Shown here in pieces: positions 44,848-54,274 of a stretch of 64,000 nt of DNA (its first letter is position 1; each line of letters begins with the position of its first letter). Source of the stretch: Rhinopomastus cyanomelas (taxonomy: Eukaryota > Chordata > Aves > Bucerotiformes > Rhinopomastidae); the NCBI GenBank assembly GCA_013400115.1, contig VXBP01008535.1:1-64000 (forward strand), in the 5' to 3' direction. The notes below the pieces were generated by a model. The model had not been told where the DNA came from. It did not search any database and saw only the letters and a list, made by a program, of their open reading frames with translations. The translations under genes and the position numbers were made by a program.

Positions 44848-46535
44848 TCTTTATGACACCATGTGACAGCCTGGGATTCTATGACACTATGTGATTCTAT
44901 GACACTCCATGACACTCTGAGGGTCTGTTGCACTATATTACACTCAGGGAGTTTATAACACTCCATGACACACTGGGATTCAGTGACGCTGTATGATGCT
45001 CTGGGAGTCTAAGACACTCTGGGATTCTATGACATTATGTGATACTCTGGGATTCTGTGACACTCTATGACACTATGGGCTTCTATGACAGTCTGGGAGT
45101 CTATGACACTCTAAGACTCTCTTGGAGTTAAAGACACTGTGTGACACTGTGGGAGTCTGTGACAGTGTGGGGTTCTTTAACATTCTATGACACTCTATGA
45201 CATCCTATGAGACTATGGGAGTCTGTGAATCTCTATGACACTCTGGGGGTCTATGACACTTTATGACACTATGTGACAGCACATTCTATAGCACTCTGGG
45301 ATTCTATGACACAATATGACACTCTGTGACACTATGGGATTCTCTATGACACTGTATGCCACTCTGGGAGCCTACGACAGTCTGGGAGTCTACGAAACTC
45401 TCATATTCTAGGACACTCTGGGATTCTATAACATATAATATAACCTGTGACAGATTAGGATTCTATGACACTCTAACACTCTAAGATTTTAAGGCACTCT
45501 ATGAAACTGTGTGATTCCATGACACTCCAAGACGTTGTGGCAGTCTGTGACACTCTGGGAGTCTATGACACTCTATGACACTATGTGACAGCCTGGGATT
45601 GTATGACACTCTCAGATTCTACACTCTATTACATTCTATGACACTCCATGATATTCTGAGAGTCTGAGACACTCTATTACACTACAGAGTTTATGACACT
45701 CTATGACAGACTGAGATTCTATGACACTCTAAGACACTCTGGGAGCCTATCATACTGTGGCATTCTTTGAAATTCTATGACACTCTGGGATTCTATGACA
45801 CTCTTGGAGTCTATGACACTCTATGACAGACTGAGATTCTATGACACTCTAAGACACTCTGGATGTCTATTACATTTGATGACACTATGTGACACCCTGG
45901 GATTCTATAACATTCTAAGATACTTTGGAATTCTGTGTCACTCAATGACACTGTGGGATATTATGACACTACATGAATGTCTGGGTTTCTATGATACTCT
46001 GTGACACACTGATTCTGTTATACTCTGTGAGTTTATGACACTCTGTGACACTCAGGGATTCTGTGGCATTCCATGACACCCTGGGAGTCTATGACACTCT
46101 GGGAATCTATGACTCTTTCCAACCCCTAACATCCTATGATTCTGTGACTGACTCAGATTCCATGACACACTGACATTCTATGACACACTATTACACTCTG
46201 GGAGCCTATGATACTCCTTGACACTCTAGGAATCCATGACGCTCTATGACAACGCAAGGACAGTCTGGGAGTCTGTAACACTCTCTGACACTCTGGATGT
46301 CTATTACACTTGATGACACTGTGACACTCTGGGAATCTATGACACTCTAGGACAGACTGGGACTTTATGACACCCCAAGATTCTATGACACTCTTCTGTG
46401 ATTCTATGAAACTCTACTATGATACTCTCAGATCTATGATTCTCTCAGATTCAATGCAACTCTAAGACACTCTGGGATTCTATGACACTCTATGACAGCC
46501 TAGAATTCTATGAAGAATTCTATGAAGTAGTAAGA
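44848..46535 (+). repeat. degenerate tandem array of 10-bp and 18-bp units
   Basis: About 1.7 kb built from variants of CTCTATGACA (10 bp) and CTCTGGGATTCTATGACA (18 bp), for example TCTATGACACTCTATGACAC near 45565-45584 and repeated GGGATTCTATGACACTCT blocks. Units are diverged and register slips often. The 18-bp unit is the 10-bp unit plus ATTCTATG, the octamer that ends CR1 elements. A stretch of a real CR1 3' end lies inside at 46114-46147. Open frames that run along the array (for example 45777-46004) only reflect the repeat and are not genes. Confidence 0.93.
46114..46147 (+). mobile_element. CR1 3' end embedded in the array
   Basis: CTTTCCAACCCCTAACATCC then TATGATTCTGTGA is the canonical last 34 bases of a sense CR1. 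It is flanked on both sides by array units. Confidence 0.8.
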
Positions 46536-46544
46536 CTACTTCTT

Positions 46545-47140
46545 TGAAGCACAACAAAAGAGCATTCCAAGAGGAAATAAGTCAAAGAAGAGAGCCAGAA
46601 GACCTGCGTGGTTAAACAGGGAGCTGCTGGGCAAACTGAAGAAGAAGAAGAAAGTCTGTAGGTCATGGAAGGAGGGGATGACCACTGAGGATGATTATAA
46701 GGCTCTAGTGAGAGAATGTAGGGAAAAAGCCAAAGCCTCTTTGGAATTAAACATTGCAAGAGAGGTCAAGGGCAATAAAAAGGGTTTCTTCAAATATGTG
46801 AAGGTAAAACTAAAACTAGAGTCAATGTAGGCCCCCTGCTGAATGAGGTGGGTGCCCTGCAGACAGAGGATACAGAGAAAGCAGAGATACTCAACACCTT
46901 CTTTGCCTCTGTCTATACTTCTGGTGGCTGTCTTGATATTAAGCCCCAGACTGCTGAGGCTGCAGAGGAAGACAAGGCAAAAGAGGAGCCTGCCTTGGTT
47001 GATGAGGACTGGGTTAGGGATAAGTTGAACAAAACAGATGGACACAAATCCATGGGCCATGATGGGGATGAACTCGCTCGTACTGAGGAAGATGGCAGAA
47101 GTCATTGCTAAGCCACCATCCATCAACTTTTCTAAGTTAT
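46545..47140 (+). mobile_element. CR1 ORF2 linker between endonuclease and reverse transcriptase
   Basis: Sense, about 600 bases. Translation in shifting frames gives RRPAWLNRELLGKLKKKKK, then VRECREKAKASLELNIAREV, then KGNKKGFFKYV at 46590-46800, then LQTEDTEKAEILNTFFASVY (46857-46916), DEDWVRDKLNKTDGHKSMG, and a decayed KMAEVIAKP…INF…K end. This is the known CR1 region joining the endonuclease to the reverse transcriptase. At least one frameshift/stop (TAG near 46829) breaks it. It lacks the endonuclease, the catalytic reverse transcriptase, the 3' UTR and its own tail; tandem-array sequence flanks it on both sides. A standard 5'-truncated insertion would have kept the 3' end, so an internal deletion or recombination is needed. 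Confidence 0.93.
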
Positions 47141-47320
47141 GGGAATCTATGATAGACTGGGTTTCCATTAGACTCCCAGAGTGTCATAGAGTGTATGACA
47201 CTCTATGACAGACTGGGTTTCTATAACACTCTATGACACACTAAAGTTTTATGACACCCCTGGGATTCTTTGACACCCAGATTCTATAACAGACACTATA
47301 AGAGTCTGTGACACTCTAGG
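47141..47320 (+). repeat. right part of the CTCTATGACA array
   Basis: Resumes after the CR1 piece: GAATCTATGATAGACTGGGT, CTCTATGACAGACTGGGTTT, CTATAACACTCTATGACACA, ending near GTGACACTCTAGGACAATC. One unit is inverted at 47169-47194 (CTCCCAGAGTGTCATAGAGT), making a small hairpin with the next unit. Confidence 0.9.
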
Positions 47321-48247
47321 ACAATCATCAAGGTTGTAAAATACCTTGCTAAGAAGTACAACTGTCCACACTACAACCCCTAACTTCTAAACCATCTCCT
47401 GAAAACCCATCCAACAGCATTACAGAGGGAGGGCAGTTGATTGCTGTGGCATGAGCTGTGATAGAGAGCATCCAAGAACTAAACACATTTCTGTTCAAAT
47501 CCTTTTACTGACTTCTTCTAACAAACCTTATCTCAGCAAAGCACTCAGGCAATCAGAAATTAAGCTGAGTTTTAATAACGCCGCTTCCTTTCCTATTTTT
47601 CCTTCTCAAGAGGGTGCAATCAAGGGAAATGTAATTGTTCATGAAAGACAACATCTGCACCACATATCCTTCATATTTCCGCTTGGAAAGCGTCCCGGCA
47701 CGGCTCTTGTGGTTGGTGTGTGTTACCTTTATACTCATTGTTAATGAAGCTGATTTTGTTATTAGAAGCCTGGAAGGTGTAGCAGGGGGTGATAGTTATG
47801 TCCAGAGCATCTGTGTAGATTTGATAGGAGATGCCGTGCACCAGGAGGAGATACAGATGACTAAACCGGTGGGCAAGGTATGTTGACTTTTTTATTTTAT
47901 TTAACAGTAATGAAATGTAACAAGTGCACCAGAGGGACACATTTTCATAAGCAGACAAGCAGATGGGTGAAGAAATTTGACTTGCTATAAAAAGCTCATA
48001 ACTGCCAAGCAGTCTGAAAGGCTCCGTGGGAAGAGTCATCTATGCTGCAGAGCATATTCCCCCTTCAAAAGATTTCGCTTTGTACGTGGTAGTCTCTTTC
48101 TTTGGCATATTAGATCCTACAGGTGATGAGCCTGCTGGCAGCTGGCCACCAGCTTCCACATCACATTTTGCTTGAATTCTTCCAGATTTGCCTCTTGCAC
48201 AGAGATGGGTGAAGTGAGGATAGGGAGGATAGAGATTTAAATGTGAA
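47321..48247. other. single-copy sequence holding one copy of a diverged duplication
   Basis: 47931-48038 is related to 50104-50208 (see the separate entries). An open plus-strand frame at 47635-47886 ends in a donor-like AAG/GTATGT at 47875-47883, but the opposite strand is also open and I recognise no protein family, so no exon is called. Confidence 0.4.
47931..48038. repeat. diverged duplication, copy A
   Basis: Core CAGACAAGCAGATGGGTGAA … TTGCTATAAAAAGCT (47952-47996) matches the other copy at 40 of 45 positions by eye. Similarity fades on both sides. It is not CR1. Confidence 0.7.
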
Positions 48248-48249
48248 AT

Positions 48250-48617
48250 CAGTCTGGAGAAGAGGAGGCTCCAAGGTGACCTTATTGTGGCCTTCCAGTA
48301 TCTGGAGGGGGCCTACAAAAAAGCTGGGGAGGGGCTTTTTAGGATGTCAGGTAGTGACAGGACTAGGGGCAATGGAGCAAAGCTGGAGATGGGTAGATTT
48401 AGACTGGATGTGAGGAGGAAGTTCTACACCATGACAGTGGTGAGAGCCTGGAATGGGTTGCCCAGGAAGGTGGTGCCCATCCTTGGAGGTGTTTAAGACC
48501 AGGCTGGATGAGGCTCTGGCCAGCCTGCTCTAGGGTGGGGTGTCCCTGCCCATGGCGGGGGAGTGGGTTGTCCCTGCCCATGGCGGGGGAGTTGGAACTG
48601 GATGATCCTGTGGTCTC
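48250..48617 (+). mobile_element. CR1 ORF2 end to 3' UTR, group G-like
   Basis: Sense: AGTCTGGAGAAGAGGAGGCT, GATGTCAGGTAGTGACAGGA, GAATGGGTTGCCCAGGAAGG, then the 3' UTR with a tandemly doubled segment (TGTCCCTGCCCATGGCGGGG at 48541 and 48569, period 28). It runs into a composite tail at 48618. Confidence 0.92.
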
Positions 48618-48728
48618 TTCTAACCCTGACTGACTGTATGACTTGATCAAGGTGATCCTGCTGTGGCAGGGGGATTGGACTAGATCTTTCAAGGTCCCTT
48701 CCAATCCCTGATGATTCTACAATTCTAT
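48618..48728 (+). mobile_element. composite CR1 tail (old tail joined to group Y tail)
   Basis: CTTCTAACCCTGACTGACTG+TATGACTTG is identical for 29 bases to 9923-9951. From ATCAAGGTGATCCTGCTGTG on it is group Y 3' UTR, ending TGATGATTCTACAATTCTAT. Confidence 0.85.
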
Positions 48729-48994
48729 GAATTGTTCATTCAATTTGTTTCATTGCCTCATGGAAATAATATTCTTTCAATAAACTGTTGGAGCATTAGA
48801 GGTTCTCCACCTAAAACACTCCAAGATCATACATGTGTTGGAGGAGAGGCAGATGTCAACTGTGGCCCAAGGACCAAGTATGTAGACTAACAAAGCCACA
48901 GCAAACCAAAACAAGGCTCTTCCCCACTTGCACGGCACCAGTCAGAAAGGGAGGTACATCCTTTCTATACATCAAACTGGAGAAATCTGTAATT
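48729..48994. other. single-copy sequence
   Basis: Nothing recognised. Confidence 0.45.
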
Positions 48995-49312
48995 CATAGA
49001 TCATAGAATAGTTTAAGTTGGAAGGGATCTTAAAGATCATCCAGTGCCAACCCCCTCTCACCAGACCAGGTTGGCCTTAAAAATCATCTAGTTCCAACCT
49101 CCTTGCAGTGGCAGGGAAACCTTCACCAGATCAGGTTGCCCAGAGCCCCATCCAACCTGACCTTCCACACTTCCAGGGATGGAGCAGCCACAACCTCCCT
49201 CAGCAACCCTCCAGCGCCTCAGCACCCTCACAGGGAAGAATTTCCTCCTCAGTTCCAATCTAAATCTTCTCTCTTTTAGTTTGAAATCATCCCCCTTGTC
49301 CTATCACCAGTT
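48995..49312 (-). mobile_element. CR1 3' end, group C, with internal duplication
   Basis: Antisense: CATAGATCATAGAATAGTTT, GGAAGGGATCTTAAAGATCA, GGATGGAGCAGCCACAACCT, CTCCCTCAGCAACCCTCCAG. The first 60 bases after the tail occur twice in a row (TTAAAGATCATCCAGTGCCA … CACCAGACCAGGTTGGCC, then TTAAAAATCATCTAGTTCCA … CACCAGATCAGGTTGCCC). Confidence 0.92.
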
Positions 49313-50469
49313 TTATGGGACATGGTGGGTCTTAGTTGTAATTCCAGCCTGGGCTGTGTCTTGGACCAGCGCTGAGATCTAAATAGGCTGTGACTACAAT
49401 GCAGTTACACTGCTAGATTTGAATGGCTTCAGAGCCTTTGTAGCCAAGATCACAGAATCCATCCAAAATACCAACAACAAAGCACCAAAGCAATAAAAAT
49501 GTCAGCAGCTGAGACGAGGGAAGCAGCAAGCAGAGCACTTCTCCCATGCTGAGCAAGTAGCACCACGCTGCCGCTGACTGCAGCCCTTAATGGCAAACCA
49601 TTCTCCTTCTGCTCACAGCATACAAAACACAAATTTAACTTGCCAAAATCACAATCAATAAGACATTTCTTAAATTAGCTAGATTCAGAGGAATGGAGCA
49701 AAATTAATTAGCATTGCTTAGGCCCCAGTGAAGGTTTACACCGGAGCCTGGATCGATGTTTTTGAATGCAGGCACTGAAACTCAGGAACATCATCCTGAC
49801 AGGACCAGGGGATGCCTGGCACCCCTGAAAACCAAGGAGCTCACTACCAATTTCTCGTGAGCTCTTCACGGCACTAGAATTCTTGACTCAGAGCTGCAGT
49901 CATGGCCAACCTGCTTTGGTGATCTCACCTGTTGCTTCGGCGTGCTTGAGCCTTTTGTCTTTGGGATTTCAAGTGCAAACTGATTTTCATGGTTATTTGT
50001 GTTCCCTTGCAAGAGGCAAAAGTCATCTAAAGCAGACAGATGAACAATCCACCTCATGCTTTGGGTTTTCCTTTTGATACCGACAGAACATAAGGAGCCA
50101 ACGCGAGGGATGTGCATTCAGAACCAGACAACCAGATGGGTGCAAAAATCTGATTTGCTATAAAAAGCTTAGAGCTGCTGAAAATCTTAAGGATTTGCTG
50201 GAAGGACTCAGACTTAAATCATGCCAGGGTGTTAAAAACACTGATCCTGCTTTGCCCAACTGTTGTCTCGGTATTAGATTCCCTGCAGCCATGCCAAGGC
50301 TCTAGCCAGCGCTGTGCTCTAGTGTGGGACATGCTGGGGTGCAGTGGCCAAACTGCAGGTGACACAGGGGTTTGCTTCACATCAGCTCTTGTCTGAATGC
50401 AAGGTAGCACTGGAGCAAGTGGAGACAGCCAGGGGATAAAGCTGTTAAGAAATGTGGCCAGTAGACTGA
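49313..50469. other. single-copy sequence holding copy B of the duplication
   Basis: Apart from 50104-50208 I recognise nothing. A/T-rich near 49620-49720. Confidence 0.4.
50104..50208. repeat. diverged duplication, copy B
   Basis: Core CAGACAACCAGATGGGTGCA … TTGCTATAAAAAGCT (50124-50168), same strand as copy A 2.2 kb upstream. Both also share weaker flanking matches (GAGGGA about 20 bases upstream; GAAGGACTCA/GAAGAGTCA downstream). Confidence 0.7.
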
Positions 50470-51022
50470 GAGGCGATTCTGCCTCTCTACTTTGCTCTAC
50501 CAAGACTTCATCTGGAGTCTTGTGTCCAGCTCTGGAGCCCCCAGCATAGGGGAGACAAGGACCTGGTGGAGTTGGTCAAGAGGAGGCCATGAAAATATCA
50601 AAGGACTGGAGCACCTCTGCTAAGGTGGTGCTAAGACACAGGTTAAGATAATTGTTGTTCAGCCTGGAGAAGAGAAGGCTCCAAGGGGACCTTACAGCAA
50701 TCTTCTAGTCCTGAGAGGGGCCTGTTAGAAGGCTGAGAAACCCTGTTCACAAGGGCAGGGAATGATAGGATGAGGGGTTTGGAACTGGAAAAGGGGAGAT
50801 TGAAGGTGGACATGAGGAAAACCTTCTGGAGTCTGAGGGTGGTGGATCACCTGATGGAAAAGGCTGCCTGGAGAGGTGGTGAAGGCCCCATCCCTGGAGC
50901 CATTCAAGGTCAAGCGGATTGGGATCTGGGCAATCTGGTCTAGTGAGTGATAGCCCTGCTTGTTGTAGGAGGGTTGGACTGGATACCCTTTGGTAGCCCC
51001 TTCCAACGGTGTGATTCTATCT
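50470..51022 (+). mobile_element. CR1 ORF2 C-terminus to tail, group G
   Basis: Sense: GAGGCGATTCTGCCTCTCTA, GTCCAGCTCTGGAGCCCCCA, TTCAGCCTGGAGAAGAGAAG, CATCCCTGGAGCCATTCAAG, TTGTAGGAGGGTTGGACTGG, ending GGTGTGATTCTATCT. Several small indels break the frame. Confidence 0.94.
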
Positions 51023-51778
51023 GTCATCATCAAACTGTCATCCAAACCACAGCACTACTGCAGAGAGAGCCATACACAGATTACCCAGCAAACAAGCACC
51101 TTACAAGAGGATTCACAACCAGCATGGAGGGTCTGTTAACTCCAGTCAGAGCTCACCCCTCCACGAACTGTTATTACCCTCTGAAATCAACGTCTCTGCC
51201 TCAGTGTTGGTGAGGCTTCAGCTCTCGGGTGCCTGAACTCCTCCAAAGAGTGAGGAGATGCTTCTGCCAAAAGACCCCATGTCAAAAGCTGTTGTCTCCC
51301 AGGTCCACTCTGCGCTGGAGTGGTTGCCCAAATCAGCCTGGCAGCTTGCAGAACTCCCCAGCACCCAGAGAACTCCCCCAGCCTTTCCACACTCTTTTAC
51401 CAGGGCACCTTTTTACCAAAGGACCTTGACTCTCTACTTACAGCTGATGTGTCCCACACTTACAATTTAAATGAACTTTTCTACAGGCTGTGACACCTCC
51501 CCATCACCCACAAGCAGAACACATAGAATACAAACCTGCAAAACAAGATCTATTAGTAGTCTTATGCACCTCAAATGAGATCTGCAGGGATGCAAAAGCT
51601 GTCCAGAAGCTGCAATGGGCAGTTTTCATATTTTGGGCTTTTTCTGAGTCTCTGGAAGTTTGGATCAGAAGAGGATCAAGAGTCTCCAGCTGCCAAAGCT
51701 TGAAGGGCAGATAGTGATGAGAATAAATGATCTGTCCAACTTAAATTAAAACAAGACTCACCAAGAAACAGCAAAATA
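51023..51778. other. single-copy sequence
   Basis: Nothing recognised. Confidence 0.45.
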
Positions 51779-51945
51779 TCACAGAATCATAGAGTGTATT
51801 GGGCTGGAAGTGACCTCCAAAGGTCATCTAGTCCAACCCCCCTATGACAATCGCAGCCATCACTCACTAGACCAGATTGCCCAGAGCCCCACCCAGCCTG
51901 ACCTGGGCAGCCCTCAGATTCAAGGACATTTTCCTGATGTCCAAA
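51779..51945 (-). mobile_element. CR1 3' end
   Basis: Antisense tail ATCACAGAATCATAGAGTGT, GGAAGTGACCTCCAAAGGTC, GACCAGATTGCCCAGAGCCC, then a jump to ACATTTTCCTGATGTCCAA, so internally deleted. Confidence 0.88.
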
Positions 51946-53550
51946 TAATCCAGTATGGACCTGCACACTGGATTTTCAAATTTCACTAGGACAAATCACC
52001 TTAAAAGCTCTTCAGAAGCAGCGTTATCAGTCCCAAACACTTCCTGACCGAAGCTGCTGGAACCACACCTGCATGTCTGCTCGGTGCCAAGTTCCCCGAT
52101 TCACACTCCAGTGAGGATTCAGCTTCCCACTGGGACACTGAAAGCTCCAGTGCGGAGCCCTGTGGCAGGAAGGCACCAAACACACTGTCATTCCCACTCA
52201 GGTATCGCTTCCGACTGCTTTCCTGAGGCTGAAGGAGGCAACATCACCCAAAAACATATTCTGCTGCTTCAAAAGCCAGCAGCGACGACTGGAATCCATA
52301 AATCAGGTTGGGTTGGGTTTTCTTCCCCCCAGACCTGTGGGACTGCTCCAAGCATAATTAGATTTTGGGTTTACAAAAAAATACCAGCAGCTGTTGCCTG
52401 TTCTGTTTGTGCTGCCAGTCTGAGGGGACTGCTTCGGGCTCGCCACAGCTTTTGTTCACACAAATAGGGGAAACTTTGCTGAGCCTGGAGCGGGGCCCCT
52501 GGCCCAGAGCCCCAGAGACTCCCATCGTTGGGCTGAGAGCAGAAGTGGGGGAAGGAGGAGAGGAAGGGTGCTGAACTCAGAACTCACTTTAATTCCATGA
52601 GCCTCTGTTTAAATTAACACAGGGAAACATCCCAACAGCAGCTACTGCCAACAACCCCATTACAAAATAGCTGGCATCGAGTAATCGCAACCATATGCCT
52701 ATCTCACGCTTTCAAGTCGCTTCCAAGAACTCAGAGGCTGACCAAGCCCCTTGCTGATTGGCAAGGGAACATCCTCGTTAGAAGAAAAAGCTTTCCAGCA
52801 GCCCAATAAAACATCACAGCAATTCTGCCAGAGCAGCACCAGCTTCAGCAAAATGAGTGCTAGAGAAAGGTTAGCAGAGACAGCTCTGCTAGCCCTCCTC
52901 CAGTCTGGGCGAGCTTCTTGGAGGCTGCGGTGCCAGCACCACCCATCATCACCCCCAGAACACTGTTTCCCCAAGAGCAGCAGCAGGGTGTGAAGCTGCA
53001 TGACACAAAATCTCTGGCTGTGGAGGCTTTAAAGGAGGACTATGGTTTTTTGTTACTAACCAATCCCGCAGTATTTCCAGTTCTAGATAAGCAGCTCTAA
53101 GCAGTTCCTGCAGTTTCAAACCTGAACTTCTACCCAGTCTGCACCTAGACCCTCTCCCGCAGCATCCAGGTGCCTCAGCCCTTCCTTTGCACATGACAGT
53201 GCTGAGTCCATCCTCCAAGCCTGACTGAGCTCTTCTCTTCCTTCTCTGAAGCCCAGAAACAGTTTCAAGAATCCTCCCACTAATTTCAGGTGCCAATTCA
53301 CTTTCCTAAAGCTGAAGGAGATTCATTCCCTCACCCCACCCCAGCATCTTCCACACAGAGGGATTAACCATTAGGTTATGAAGTTGTAAGCAGCCTTGAT
53401 TCTAACCCAGGGTACCATGTTCAGCCAGCTCAATCCTAAATATATCTGCAGGAATATATGATGTAGGAGGGTGTAGTTACATGAGTGGAGTCACAGGAAA
53501 CAAACACCTGGCTGTTTAAAGCAGGAAGAGCCCTATTACCTACCCTGCTT
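51946..53550. other. 1.6 kb single-copy sequence
   Basis: No CR1 and no exon that I can support. Somewhat GC-richer around 52440-52570. Confidence 0.45.
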
Positions 53551-53620
53551 CACAGAATCACAGAACATTAGGGATTGGAAGGGACCTTGAAAGATCATCT
53601 AGTCCAATCCCTAGTCCTGG
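53551..53620 (-). mobile_element. short CR1 tail, group Y
   Basis: TCACAGAATCACAGAACATT then GATTGGAAGGGACCTTGAAA, cut at CCAATCCCTAGT. About 70 bases. Confidence 0.9.
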
Positions 53621-53731
53621 CCATGGGAAGCCCTCTTTGTTTGTAAGAAATGCCATGCTCAATCCCAAGACAGGACTTGCATTAAGTTAACACAAACATT
53701 TGCTTCGTGGCAGGGGCAACACACACCCCCA

Positions 53732-53984
53732 GAGCTGCTGGAGAGAGTTCAGCACAGAGCCACAAAGATAAAGGGAGTGGAGCATCTCCCTGATGAGGAA
53801 AGGCTGAGGGAGCTGGGTCTCTTGAGCTTAGAAAAAAGGAGACCGAGAGGTGACTTCATTAATGTTGATAAATATGAAAAAGGTGGGTGTCAGGAGGATG
53901 GAGCCAGGCTCTGCTCAGTGGCATCTAGTGATAGGACAAGGGGTAATGAGTGTGAGCTGGAACAGAGGAGCTTCCACATCAATG
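53732..53984 (+). mobile_element. CR1 ORF2 C-terminus, group Y, left of a nested insertion
   Basis: Sense, with an open frame from 53777 (VEHLPDEERLRELGLLSLEK, DRTRGNECELEQRSFHIN). It is interrupted after CTTCCACATCAAT and resumes at 54084 with ATGAGAAGGAACTTCTTC. Confidence 0.95.
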
Positions 53985-54083
53985 TGAATCACAGAATCAC
54001 AGAACATTAGAGACTGGAAGGGACCTCAAAAGATCATCCAGTCCAATCACCCCGCCACAGCAGGACCACCTAGACCAAGTCAT
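53985..54083 (-). mobile_element. short CR1 tail, group Y, nested in another young CR1
   Basis: GAATCACAGAATCACAGAAC through CACCTAGACCAAGTCAT, antisense, about 95 bases, splitting the sense host copy. ATGTGA on the left and ATATGA on the right may be an imperfect target-site duplication. Confidence 0.93.
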
Positions 54084-54274
54084 ATGAGAAGGAACTTCTT
54101 CACAGTGAGGGTGACAAAGCACTGGAAGGTTGTGGAGTCTCCTTCTCTGGAGGCATTTAAAACCCACCTGGACATGTTTCTGTGTGACTAGACCTAGATG
54201 ATGCTGCTGTGGCAGGCGCATTAGACTAGGTGATCTTTTGAGGTCCCTTCCGGTCCCTAATGTTCTGTGATTCC
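54084..54274 (+). mobile_element. CR1 3' end, group Y, right of the nested insertion
   Basis: Continues the host: GAGAAGGAACTTCTTCACAG, a small deletion at GGAAGG/TTGTGGAGTC (the GGCTGCCCAGGAG words are missing), then 3' UTR and the tail CTAATGTTCTGTGATTCC. Confidence 0.95.

Noticed and set aside
45777..46004. Repetitive peptide frame rich in MTLYD/FYDTL units
   Set aside because: It is the tandem array read as protein. The units drift in register and stops occur throughout the rest of the array.
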